From the NCBI RefSeq assembly GCF_024345575.1, contig NZ_JAGQBJ010000002.1:1-64000 (forward strand): a stretch of 64,000 nt of DNA, in the 5' to 3' direction. A program made the translations under genes and the position numbers. Every line of letters begins with the position of its first letter. The first letter of the stretch is position 1. The DNA comes from Cyanobium sp. Morenito 9A2. GTDB taxonomy: Bacteria; Cyanobacteriota; Cyanobacteriia; PCC-6307; Cyanobiaceae. This document shows, piece after piece, positions 1 through 8,328 of the stretch. The notes under the pieces were generated by a model. The model was not told where the DNA came from. It searched no databases and saw only the letters and a program-made list of their open reading frames with translations.

Positions 1-52
1 CGGTGCGCAGCTTGCGGATGATCTGCTCGGGGGTGTGACGCTTGCGTTTCAT
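1..52 (-). CDS. IS3-family transposase OrfA, N-terminal 17 residues (cut by window edge)
   Basis: The ATG at 50-52 (minus strand) opens MKRKRHTPEQIIRKLRT, the familiar start of IS3-family OrfA proteins. This is the beginning of a helix-turn-helix region that binds the element ends. The purine-rich stretch just upstream on the minus strand (around 53-66) can serve as ribosome binding site. Only 17 codons are inside the window, so it is unknown whether the gene is intact. Confidence 0.7.
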   Translation of the reverse strand, partial: MKRKRHTPEQIIRKLRT

Positions 53-122
53 GGGGCTTCTCCTGGCCAAGTCTGGCCGGTAGGGAAGCTCTCATAAGGG
101 CTGGTTCAGTTTCTGGGGTCCA
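1..122 (-). mobile_element. End of an IS3-family insertion sequence
   Basis: The left edge of the window cuts an IS3-family element whose transposase reads leftward out of the window. The outer end is probably at 122: bases 101-122 read on the minus strand begin TGGACCCCAGAAACTGAACC, which looks like an IS3-type terminal inverted repeat opening with TG. The other end and the body are outside, so completeness, target duplication and activity cannot be judged. Confidence 0.7.
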
Positions 123-164
123 CGTCAGCCCCAGCTTCGGCACAGAACTGCTCGAAAAGTCAAC

Positions 165-493
165 GTGCTCGGAGACGGGGACATCTCCGTGCTCGGCACA
201 GCGACGGGAGATCAATCCAGCAGGAAGGATGGCTCGGACAGCTTGAGCGTCAGGGCGCTCCATCGAGCGCTGTGGGGCGTTGAGGGGAGGTCCTCTGGAA
301 CCGAGGCGGGTGGTTCTGCCGTGGCCAAGGTGGCCCTCCACTGCGCGGCCACCTGCGAGGGCATGGGGAAGTGTTGATCGGCAAGACCCATGGAGCCCTG
401 CTGGACCTCAAGCCTGGGGATGACGTCGAGATCAGGCAGGACCAGCAACAGCTCGCACTGGTTCCTTGGGTTGCCACTGACGGCCAGGAGTGA
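165..493 (+). pseudogene. Degenerate copy of the cyAbrB regulator gene
   Basis: Two reading frames here resemble consecutive parts of the intact AbrB-like protein at 1235-1606. In the frame starting at 165, KDGSDSLSVRALHRALWG matches KDGSDRLNYTAFYEALLA of the intact copy. After a frame change near 370, LIGKTHGALLDLKPGDDVEI matches MVGKAYTALLDLKPGDQFEI and runs to a stop at 491-493. The middle is poorly conserved and the N-terminal part is not recognisable. This is a relic of a duplicated regulator gene; no functional product is expected. The true 5' boundary is unclear, perhaps disturbed by the IS3 element that ends at 122. Confidence 0.75.
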
Positions 494-1234
494 ACCACAA
501 AGCGAGCTTTCATTCCCCTGGCCTTAACGGGAAGGACAAGCAATTCCCAGCCTGTCAAGCTGACCAGAGCGTCCGGTGATCGGCTGCCGCCTCAGACACC
601 TGTCATAGACTCCGCTGCTATGACTGTAAGGGAACAGAAAAACATCTGGATGAGACCATGAAAGGCAAGTCCGTTTGATTCCCCTCAGACGATGACCTTC
701 CCGGTGATCCTGGCCTGATGGGAAGCCTGGTCAGGTCCTTGCGTTGTCATGGGAATGCGTTAGGCGGTCTCCGAGACTGCGTGTCGCCAGGCTCTGCTCG
801 GCTTTGAGACTTGGATCCCCCTGTTATGGACAGGGATCGACGGCAGCCCGATCGTCCCAACCTCTCTCCTCTGAACAGGAAACCTGAGCGGGGGCTAATG
901 CTTGGGGTCGCACCGTTCCTGTTGCTGCTGGCGAGACAAACACGCTTGATTGGCTAGAGTTGCAAGTCTCTCAATGACGAGGTTTGAGGGGCAGAGGAGA
1001 GGCTTTCGCCAGGTGTGGTGGGCATTGACAGGGGCGTCTGGCTGGTTGACGATGGCTGATCTGCGGTGGAGTCCGTTTTCAAGAGTCGCCACCGGGCAGG
1101 GGCGCGGATGTAACGGTTGAGACTGCCCCACCCTGGCTGATGACACGTGCCCCAAGGGCTGCTGGAATGGAGCACTGGGCACGAAATGCCACAGGAATGC
1201 TGTAGAACGGTATTGATTACGTGGGTAACCTGCC
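494..1234. other. Intergenic stretch, no gene recognised
   Basis: No reading frame here resembles a known protein or shows convincing codon structure. The only structure noted is a perfect 7-base inverted repeat, GTCATAG/CTATGAC, at 602-608 and 618-624 with a 9-base spacer, which could be an operator or chance. The promoter of the cyAbrB gene at 1235 must lie in the right part; no clear -35/-10 pair could be chosen. Confidence 0.5.
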
Positions 1235-1606
1235 ATGGCGTTAACCGGTCCTGAGTTGTTGGCCAAGATCAAGGAATTGGGAGACGCCAGTAAGTCGGAC
1301 CTGGTCAGGGCTGCTGGTTACGTTTCTGCCAAGAAGGACGGCTCAGACCGCTTGAACTACACGGCGTTCTACGAAGCCCTACTGGCCGCCAAGGGCACGA
1401 GCTTTGGGGACAAGGGCGGCCAGGCGGAAAGCAAAGCTGGTCGGAACCTTTCTTACGCCACCAAAGTCCAGTTCAACGGAAACCTTATGGTTGGTAAAGC
1501 CTACACAGCTTTGCTGGACCTCAAGCCCGGCGATCAGTTCGAAATCAAGCTCGGCCGCAAGCAGATTCGACTGGTGCCGTTGGGGGCCACCGACGACGAG
1601 GATTGA
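1235..1606 (+). CDS. Cyanobacterial AbrB-like transcriptional regulator (cyAbrB)
   Basis: The 123-residue protein has the layout of cyanobacterial AbrB-like proteins. An N-terminal region (about 1-50) contains LLAKIKELGDASKSDLVRAAG and KKDGSDRLN. A C-terminal swapped-hairpin type domain (about 75-118) contains YTALLDLKPGDQFEIKLGRK. In this family the unusual DNA-binding domain is C-terminal, and the proteins act as global DNA-binding regulators, in known cases of nitrogen, carbon and redox genes. Length is normal and no lesion is visible. A degenerate second copy lies upstream at 165-493. The highly acidic end (TDDED) is typical. Confidence 0.9.
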   Translation: MALTGPELLAKIKELGDASKSDLVRAAGYVSAKKDGSDRLNYTAFYEALLAAKGTSFGDKGGQAESKAGRNLSYATKVQFNGNLMVGKAYTALLDLKPGDQFEIKLGRKQIRLVPLGATDDED

Positions 1607-1703
1607 TTGATTCACCCCACGGCATGGCACCGGTTGATGGGGTATTGCCATGAACAGGGAGCATGGGGCATCTCACTGGAATGTGCTCTGCCATGCAGAT
1701 GAT

Positions 1704-1745
1704 CAGGTGGACGGCACCCCGTGGCGTGGGTGCCGTGTCCACCTG
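1704..1745. promoter_or_regulatory. Long hairpin between cyAbrB and the ferredoxin relic
   Basis: Bases 1704-1719 and 1728-1745 are inverted repeats: 16 pairs with a two-base bulge in the right arm and an 8-base loop. It ends only six bases before the ferredoxin ATG at 1752. It could be a terminator for the regulator gene, although there is no T-tract, or a leader hairpin that once covered the ferredoxin ribosome binding site. Confidence 0.5.
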
Positions 1746-1751
1746 GAATCC

Positions 1752-2032
1752 ATGACCACGTCCACCATTTCGATCGAAGGCGGCAGCTCCTTTACGTCTG
1801 CCGACGACACCTACATCCTTGACGCCGCAGAAGAACAGGGCATCGACCTTCCCTATTCCTGCCGGGCTGGAGCCTGCAAACCTGCGCTTACCAGCTGCTC
1901 AGCGGCAGCGTGGATCAGTCCGATCAGAGCTTCCTGGATGACGAGCAGATCGGCGAGGGCATTGCCCTGCTCTGCATGCGTTAGCCCAAGGGTGACTGAA
2001 CGGTGAAGGCCAACGTGGAAGACGACCTCTGA
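1752..2032 (+). pseudogene. [2Fe-2S] plant-type ferredoxin pseudogene (petF-like)
   Basis: From ATG 1752 the frame reads like photosynthetic ferredoxin: [20 protein letters not shown] followed by GAC, which gives the first two cluster cysteines. The frame then breaks within the cluster loop; two bases appear to be missing. The continuing frame gives [32 protein letters not shown] and the C-terminal [10 protein letters not shown], ending at TGA 2030-2032. That frame also carries two in-frame stops, TAG at 1981-1983 region and TGA at 1996-1998 region, in place of conserved Tyr and Cys/other codons. Ferredoxin carries electrons from photosystem I; this copy cannot make a functional one. It is 97 codons long if repaired, the normal family length. 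Confidence 0.85.
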
Positions 2033-3564
2033 AGCCAGACGGTTGTGGGCACAGCGGAAGGCTCTGACCCTTCCCCTGCAGCCCCCTCCGGCCATCAAGG
2101 GCCTGTTTGGCGGCACCAGCCAGTCATGATCTGGCTCATCAACAATGGGGTGCCGGTCGATCGGATCACTGACAAACGCTAGCGCCTATCGGCCACGACC
2201 GGCAAAAACGTCATGCCCAGACCAGCTGCAACGTCCTCCAGGGCTCCCTTAATGCCTGAACGGATCGAGGCGGATGAGAAGAGGACAGAGCCTCCACGCA
2301 GTTGGCCACCGCCCAGACGCTGCCGCGCCGTCCGATGTCGTCGCCTTTATTGCCCCTTGGCACACCAGTACCGTTGATCCTGCCCTGGCGGAAACCACCG
2401 CATCGGCCCCGGCCAAGGGCCTGGGTGTTATAGGCCAGGCTTCAGTGTCAGCCTCCACATGTCATTGTGGGATCTTATCGTTAATGCCCATGAGCAGTGC
2501 GGGGATCATCAACAGTTGAATCGGAAAGGCGAAAGTACCGATGGCAGGCAACAGGTCTGCCATCTGAATGCCGTCGATTGCGTCACTGTCCAGCGGGGGC
2601 TCGGTGCGGATGGGCACTGAAGAGTCGCCACTCGTTCTTGAGTCTGGCGAGATAGTGACCCATGATTTCGGCCCTCGCACCGAGGGCCAAGGAACATCGA
2701 GCCGTCTCAGGTCACGGCTATACCTGGAGCCATCAATGCATCAGCCTCCAAAGAAGAGCCGCTCTTACGGAAGTCGATCAAACGCCTCTCTCTTGTGAAG
2801 GAGAAACGGATCTCATGCACCACACTGGTCAGGAGTGATTCGCAGTGAGCACGGAAGCGCGTGGCCTCGTGATGACGGGGAACAGATAAGCCCATGGGGC
2901 TTGCTGGTGTCTGAACCTGAGGGGATGGCAAGGTTCCAAAGTGCGTGAATTCAGCTGCAACGTTAATCCGTCAGTGGAAGAAGGGGCCCATCGGCAAGGC
3001 AGCTGCGAAGACTAAAGGTATCTAATGAATCAATGCGTCCATTCTTTCCTTGGGGCGTAGTCGAGCTAGGGCTTTACGCCAGCCGGCTCGAGAAAAGGAC
3101 GAAGCCATAACGACTTAGCATTCTCAGGCCGAAAAGAGGCAGTCAGCTTCAATGTGATGCAAATCAAACAAGCTATCTTGCAAAGAGATGAACTGCATCC
3201 TCAATTGTATTCAGATGGCGCAACCTCCCCTGCTGTGGAATACGACAAAAGGAACGTTCTGACATGGGACCAAGGAATCGTTTCTAGCCTTGCACTCGGA
3301 TTCGGCGGGTCTCAGGTCCAACTGTCATCTTCTGTTCTAAGCAAGTTGCAGAGGTGCCCCTGGCGTCGAGGCTCAGAACCACTCTGTTAATGGCAACCTG
3401 CAGATGGAGGGAGCACCAAACAGCGGCCACCTCCAAATGATCTCCAACCTGAATGTGAATCATCGTTCCATAGGTGAAGAGGGTTGATAACACCTTAGGA
3501 GACCCTGGAAAGCCCAGGCTGATCTCGGGACAATGGTCCTGTGAACGCAGCCAGGACCAAGTCC
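2033..3564. other. 1.5 kb gene-poor stretch, probably decayed
   Basis: No reading frame can be assigned to a family. The most protein-like is a minus-strand frame, 2462-2680, whose end has a hydrophobic segment (LLPAIGTFAFPIQLLMIPAL); it may be a fragment of a membrane protein but has no recognisable relatives. A 78-codon plus frame at 3154-3390 lies in more AT-rich DNA and is also unassigned. The left end of the IS5-family element should fall near 3490-3560 but no clear terminal repeat was found. Confidence 0.4.
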
Positions 3565-3614
3565 ATGGGTGGCAAGCAGCTCGGCTTCGGTGATTACGAG
3601 CAGACCACAGCCCT

Positions 3615-3646
3615 TACCGAGCCCGCAGGGCGAGCGTGGCGGAGCC
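3615..3646 (+). repeat. Short palindromic insertion, long type, copy 1
   Basis: This 32-base segment inside the transposase gene matches the segment at 4098-4129 at 30 of 32 positions. The two differences (C/G at 3622 and G/C at 3630) are partners in a 4-bp stem with a GCA loop, GCCC-GCA-GGGC, so the stem is kept. It adds codons for TEPAGRAWRS and a TAG to the transposase frame. Confidence 0.75.
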
Positions 3647-3786
3647 ACTAGAAACGCGCCAAACGTGAGAAGTTCCTCGCTGATATGGACCAAGTGGTGC
3701 CCTTGCAGGCACTGATCGAACTGATTGATCTGTACTACCCCAGAACCAGCAAGAAAGGCGGTCGTCCGCCATACCCGCTGGCCACG

Positions 3787-3810
3787 TAGCCGCAGGCTTC
3801 TGCGAAGCAG
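3787..3810 (+). repeat. Short palindromic insertion, short type, copy 1
   Basis: These 24 bases split the transposase between PPYPLAT and MLRIHLMQQW, which are normally contiguous. The segment forms GCC-GCA-GGC, then GCTTC-TGC-GAAGC. It matches the reverse complement of the insertion at about 4194-4220 at 18 of 24 positions, with one swapped base pair in the GCA-loop stem. Confidence 0.65.
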
Positions 3811-4097
3811 ATGCTGCGGATTCACCTAATGCAGCAGTGGTCCAGCCTCAGCGATCCAGGCATGGAAGAGACGCTGATTGAGGTGCCAACCATGCGCCGC
3901 TTCGTTGGGATCGACAAGATCAGCGACCGGATTCCAGACAAGACGACGATCCTGACGTTTCGGCACCTGCTGGAGAAGCACAATCTGGGAGAGCAGATCT
4001 TTGAGATGGTGAAAGCCCATCTCAAGGAACACGGCATGGCCATGAAGCAGGGCACGATCATCGATGCCACCTTGATCGCCGCACCGCGTTCCCCCCC

Positions 4098-4129
4098 TAC
4101 CGAGGCCGCAGGCCGAGCGTGGCGGAGCC
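4098..4129 (+). repeat. Short palindromic insertion, long type, copy 2
   Basis: Near-identical to 3615-3646 (30 of 32 bases). The stem reads GGCC-GCA-GGCC instead of GCCC-GCA-GGGC, a compensatory change. In the upstream transposase frame it encodes TEAAGRAWRS, almost the same peptide as copy 1. Together with flanking bases it shifts the frame between LIAAPRS and NRVRERDPERH. Confidence 0.75.
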
Positions 4130-4193
4130 CTCGAACAGGGTTAGGGAGCGGGATCCCGAGAGGCACCAGACAGGCAAGGGCAAGCAGTGTTAT

Positions 4194-4217
4194 CACCGCT
4201 GCACGGAAGGCTGCGCC
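4194..4217 (-). repeat. Short palindromic insertion, short type, copy 2 (inverted)
   Basis: These bases interrupt KGKQCY...GVKVHIGVD of the transposase in frame. Read on the minus strand, with the neighbouring TA, they give TA-GGC-GCA-GCC followed by TTC, matching the 3787-3810 element except for six positions, two of which are one exchanged base pair. TAT occurs on both sides (4191-4193 and 4218-4220), possibly a 3-base target duplication. Confidence 0.55.
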
Positions 4218-4695
4218 TATGGGGTGAAAGTCCACATTGGCGTGGACAAGGATACAGGCCGGATCCACTCGGTTAAGCCCATCGCTGCCAATGTGCACGA
4301 CCTCACCCCAGCAGCAGACCTACTGCACGGCGAAGAGGAAGTTGTGTATGCAGACGCTGGCTACCAAGGGATTGAGACACGAGAGGAGATGGAGGGCAAG
4401 ACCGCCAAGTTTCGGGTTGCCATGCGCCCCGGCAAGCGCCGCGCCTTACCGGACACACCCGAGGGCCGGCTGGAGAATGTGGAGGAGGTGGCCAAGGCTC
4501 ACATCCGGACCAAGGTTGAGCATCCCTTCCGCGTGATCAAGCAGCAGTTCAGCTTTGAGAAGACGCGGCTGCGGGGAATGACCAAGAATCGCTGCCAGGT
4601 GAATGTGCTGGCCGCATTGACGAATCTGTTCTTGGCCCGCCGCAAACTGCTGCTGACAAGCTGAACAGGGAATCAGTGTACCTATTGGGCATTGA

Positions 4696-5037
4696 TCAGG
4701 GCAAAAGACAGGGCAGATTTACTCCGGAATCAGCAGTCATTACCTGATTGAAGCCTTGAGGTCCATAGATGCGCTCATTACGGTCATGGTGCCGCGTTGG
4801 CACCTGAACGGACGGCCTTGCCCAGAGTTTCCTTAGCGGTTCACCGCATCCTGTCATGGTCAATGTTAAGCCTCTCCAAGCATCCACAATATGTGCTATG
4901 GACTGCGTTACTTCCTTGATCCCGTCAGTTTCGTCTGTCTTTGGGCTGAGAGCGATCAGGCGAGCGAGCGCTTCGGTTACGCTGTTGCACTTGGAGATCT
5001 TCTGTTGAGAGTGAATGCTAGGCGCTTTCTTCAGCAC
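4696..5037 (-). CDS. Hypothetical protein, doubtful
   Basis: A 113-codon minus frame opens with GTG preceded by a good purine-rich stretch (AAGGGGAAA just upstream). The first half (LARLIALSPKTDETDGIKEV and following) looks like an ordinary amphipathic helical protein, the second half less so. I do not recognise a family. It lies between the transposase relic and the acnB region in gene-poor DNA and may be a fragment of a larger lost gene. Confidence 0.25.
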   Translation of the reverse strand: MLKKAPSIHSQQKISKCNSVTEALARLIALSPKTDETDGIKEVTQSIAHIVDAWRGLTLTMTGCGEPLRKLWARPSVQVPTRHHDRNERIYGPQGFNQVMTADSGVNLPCLLP

Positions 5038-5611
5038 CTTTCCCCTTGGTTCGATATCTCGATTGACGGCTTATCTCTAGTGGATAGTGATGCCGTTTGA
5101 TCTGTTGTAGAAGCCGCTCGGAATCTGGAGGCTTCCAAGGAGGGGCCGCGGCTGTTGAACAAGGAGCACTCAGCACTTGGGTATGAGTTCATCGATGAAG
5201 CAACCCCATAACAACTTCTTCAACGGGATGGAAAGATACTGCGCTATTGCACGGTACGCTGCGAACGCTGGATGTGTTCTGCCGGCAGGTGATTTGAGCT
5301 GGCGATAGCTTTGGGGCTGGCAGCGCAAGGGGTTGGTTCCACCACCCACCAGCGCTTCGTTCAGCTTCAGGCCTCCATCAAGGGCGACTCACCCCTTGAG
5401 GTAGGGCCCTGCCCTAAGGTCTGATTGGGGAAGGAGGCAGCCTGCCGAACCCGGGTCACCCTGCCGTGCGCTGGGGTACGCCGAGGCCGCGGGGGTGCAC
5501 CTTGGCCAAGCGGGGCTGAACATCTCCCAGCCAAGGGTTGATTGAACGCACACGCCCCAACCAGGACTCCTTTGCCCGGCACCCATGGGAGGGGTGCTAT
5601 TCCGGCCTGGC
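5038..5611. other. Intergenic stretch downstream of acnB, nothing recognised
   Basis: No gene, RNA or clear terminator could be supported. Open frames at 5367-5600 are extensions of frames antisense or out of phase with acnB and resemble no protein family. Confidence 0.5.
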
Positions 5612-8212
5612 TCACACCCCTGCCAGCACCTGCGCCTGCTCTTCGCTGCTCACCACCCGCCCGTCGTCTTCGAAGCCATCGATCTGATCGAAGTTGAGGT
5701 AGCGGTAGAGCTGATCGGCCACCGGATCGATCCTTGCTGCGGCGATCTCCAGGTACTCGGCCGGGCTGGGAATGCGGCCCAGCAGGGCACACACCGCCGC
5801 CAGTTCGGCGCTGCCCAGGTACACCTGGGCGCCGTTGCCGAGCCGGTTGTTGAAATTGCGCGTGCTGGTGGAGAACACGGTGGTGTTGTCTTCCACCCGG
5901 GCCTGGTTGCCCATGCAGAGTGAGCATCCGGGCAGCTCCATGCGGGCGCCGGCGGCCTCGAACTTGGCGGTGTAACCCTCGGCGCGCAGCACCTCATCGT
6001 CCATGCGGGTGGGGGGGCAGACCCACAGCCGCGCGGCGCTGGTGCCGGCTCCATCGAGCACCGTGGCGGCGGCGCGGTAATGGCCGATGTTGGTCATGCA
6101 GGAGCCGATGAACACCTCATCGATCCGCTCGCCCACCACTTCGCTGAGACGTTTGACGTTGTCGGGGTCGTTGGGGCAGGCCAGCACCGGTTCGGTGAGC
6201 TCATCGAGGTTGATCTCGATCACCTCGGCATACTCGGCATCCGCATCGGCGCCCATCAGCTGGGGATCCGCCAGCCAGGCCTCCATCGCCTGAATCCGCC
6301 TGGCCATGGTGCGGGCATCGGCATAGCCGCGGGCGATCATGTTTTTGAGCAGAGCCACATTGCTGCGCAGGTACTCGGCGACGGTGGCTTCCGAGAGCTT
6401 GATCGTGCAGCCGGCACAGGAGCGCTCGGCCGAGGCGTCCGTCAATTCAAACGCCTGTTCGAGCTTGAGATCGGGCAGCCCCTCGATCTCCATGATCCGG
6501 CCGGAGAACACGTTCTTCTTGTTCGCCTTCTCCACGGTGAGCAGACCCTTCTGGATCGCCACCCACGGGATCACATTCACCACATCACGCAGCGTCACGC
6601 CCGGCTGCAGCGAGCCCGTGAAGCGCACCAGCACCGATTCGGGCATGTCGAGCGGCATGGCGCCGATGGCGGCGGCGAAGGCCACCAGGCCCGATCCTGC
6701 GGGGAAGGAGATCCCAAGGGGGAAACGGGTATGGCTGTCGCCGCCGGTGCCCACGGTGTCGGGCAGGAGCATGCGGTTCAGCCAGCTGTGGATGATGCCG
6801 TCGCCGGGGCGCAGGGCGACGCCGCCGCGGGAGGCCATGAAATCGGGAAGTTCGGCGTGGGTCTTGAGATCGACAGGCTTGGGGTAGGCGGCGGTATGGC
6901 AGAAGCTCTGCAGCACCAGATCAGCGGAGAAGCCCAGGCAGGCGAGTTCCTTCATCTCATCGCGGGTCATCGGCCCGGTGGTGTCCTGGGAGCCGACGGT
7001 GGTCATCAGCGGTTCGCAGCTGGTGCCGGGGCGCACGCCGCCCAGGCCGCAGGCCTTGCCCACCATCTTCTGGGCCAGGGTGAAACCCTTGCCGGTGTCG
7101 GCGGGAGCCACGGGGCGGATGAACAGATCGCTGGGCGCCAGCCCCAGCTGGGCGCGCACCTTGTCGGTCAGCGAGCGTCCGATCAGCAGCGGGATGCGGC
7201 CGCCGGCGCGCACCTCATCGGTGATCGTGCTGGGCTTGAGCTCGAAGCGGGCCACCACCTCGCCGGCGCGGGGTTCCCCCGCGGCCCGCTCGATCGTGCC
7301 GGCGTAGGGGCGGATCGTGATCACATCGCCGGTGTTCAGGGCGCTGACGTCGCATTCGACCGGCAGGGCGCCGGAATCCTCAGCGGTGTTGAAGAAGATC
7401 GGCGCGATCTTGCCGCCGAGCACCACGCCGCCGCTGCGCTTGTTGGGCACATGGGGGATGTCGGTGCCGGTGTGCCAGAGCACCGAGTTGATCGCTGATT
7501 TGCGCGAACTGCCGGTGCCGACCACATCGCCCACGTAGGCGACGGGGTATCCCTTGGTCTTGAGCTGCTCGATCAGCGCCAGCCCGCCTGGCATGCGGGT
7601 CTCCAGCATCGCCATGGCGTGCAGGGGGATGTCGGGCCGGGTGGTGGCGTGGGTGGCGGGGGAGAGGTCGTCGGTGTTGGTTTCCCCCTCCACCTTGAAC
7701 ACCGTGACCGTGATCGCGGCGGGCAGCTCTGGCTTGGCGGTGAACCACTCGGCGGCGGCCCAGGAGTCGACCACCCGCTTGGCCCAGGGGTTGGTTTCCG
7801 CCAGCTCCAGCACGTCGTGGAAGGAGTCGTAGACCAGCAGGGTGCGGCACAGACCGGTGGCGGCCTCGGCGGCGATGGCTGGATCGGCGCTGGAGAGCAG
7901 CTCGATCAGGGCGCCGACGTTGTAGCCGCCGATCATGGTGGCCAGCAGGCGGGTGGCCTCGATCGGGCTCACGAGGGGGCTCGCGCTCAGCCCCTGGGCG
8001 ATGGCGCTCAACCAGCTGGCCTTCACATAGGCCGCCTCATCCACTCCCGGGGGGATGCGTTCGCTGAGCAGATGCAGCAGAAAGCCCTGCTCACCGGCGG
8101 GGGGCTGCTCCAGCAGTTCTGTGAGGGCCTGGGTCTGGGCAGCATCCAGGGCCAGGGCCGGCACCCCCTGGGCCTCGCGATCAAGGGCGGCCTGGCGGTA
8201 GGCAGCAAGCAT
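5612..8212 (-). CDS. acnB: Aconitate hydratase B
   Basis: This 866-residue protein isomerises citrate and isocitrate through cis-aconitate in the cytoplasm and, in this family, may also act on 2-methylisocitrate. It starts with the HEAT-like AcnB N-terminal domain (about 1-160), followed by the swivel domain, including TDDLSPA and [20 protein letters not shown], and the catalytic Fe-S domains. The [4Fe-4S] ligands are in [14 protein letters not shown] and [32 protein letters not shown] is also typical. Length is normal. ATG at 8210-8212 is preferred over the GTG just before it. It is divergent from the DAHP synthase gene with about 115 bp between. Confidence 0.97.
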   Translation of the reverse strand: MLAAYRQAALDREAQGVPALALDAAQTQALTELLEQPPAGEQGFLLHLLSERIPPGVDEAAYVKASWLSAIAQGLSASPLVSPIEATRLLATMIGGYNVGALIELLSSADPAIAAEAATGLCRTLLVYDSFHDVLELAETNPWAKRVVDSWAAAEWFTAKPELPAAITVTVFKVEGETNTDDLSPATHATTRPDIPLHAMAMLETRMPGGLALIEQLKTKGYPVAYVGDVVGTGSSRKSAINSVLWHTGTDIPHVPNKRSGGVVLGGKIAPIFFNTAEDSGALPVECDVSALNTGDVITIRPYAGTIERAAGEPRAGEVVARFELKPSTITDEVRAGGRIPLLIGRSLTDKVRAQLGLAPSDLFIRPVAPADTGKGFTLAQKMVGKACGLGGVRPGTSCEPLMTTVGSQDTTGPMTRDEMKELACLGFSADLVLQSFCHTAAYPKPVDLKTHAELPDFMASRGGVALRPGDGIIHSWLNRMLLPDTVGTGGDSHTRFPLGISFPAGSGLVAFAAAIGAMPLDMPESVLVRFTGSLQPGVTLRDVVNVIPWVAIQKGLLTVEKANKKNVFSGRIMEIEGLPDLKLEQAFELTDASAERSCAGCTIKLSEATVAEYLRSNVALLKNMIARGYADARTMARRIQAMEAWLADPQLMGADADAEYAEVIEINLDELTEPVLACPNDPDNVKRLSEVVGERIDEVFIGSCMTNIGHYRAAATVLDGAGTSAARLWVCPPTRMDDEVLRAEGYTAKFEAAGARMELPGCSLCMGNQARVEDNTTVFSTSTRNFNNRLGNGAQVYLGSAELAAVCALLGRIPSPAEYLEIAAARIDPVADQLYRYLNFDQIDGFEDDGRVVSSEEQAQVLAGV

Positions 8213-8328
8213 CACAGCGGTTCGATCTCAACCCATTGTTCTTGGCCGCCGGACCGGCTTTGGTGACGATGGCTTCCAAAGCGACTGTTTAGGCTGGACG
8301 ATTGGCCCGACCAGGAGACCGTCCCGGC

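Larger units (their letters stand above)
3565..4664 (+). pseudogene. IS5-family transposase gene interrupted by four short insertions
   Basis: A full-length IS5-family DDE transposase can be followed from MGGKQLGFGDYEQTTA (ATG 3565) to LARRKLLLTS (TGA 4662-4664). The three catalytic positions are visible: Asp in IIDATLI, Asp in YADAGYQG and Glu in KVEHPFRVIKQQF. It is broken at four places by short extra segments: 3613-3651 (39 bases, ends in TAG), 3787-3810 (24 bases, begins with TAG), about 4094-4129 (shifts the frame), and about 4194-4217 (24 bases, in frame). Removing all four gives one continuous frame in which only expected residues remain. Terminal inverted repeats of the element were not identified. 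The copy cannot encode an active transposase as it stands. Confidence 0.85.

Noticed and set aside
2462-2680. Hydrophobic minus frame as a small membrane protein gene
   Set aside because: No ribosome binding site or family; kept only as a note in the intergenic entry.
6080-7498. 472-codon open frame antisense to acnB
   Set aside because: It is a by-product of high GC; its Gly/His/Ala-rich translation resembles no family, while the opposite strand is a full, normal AcnB.
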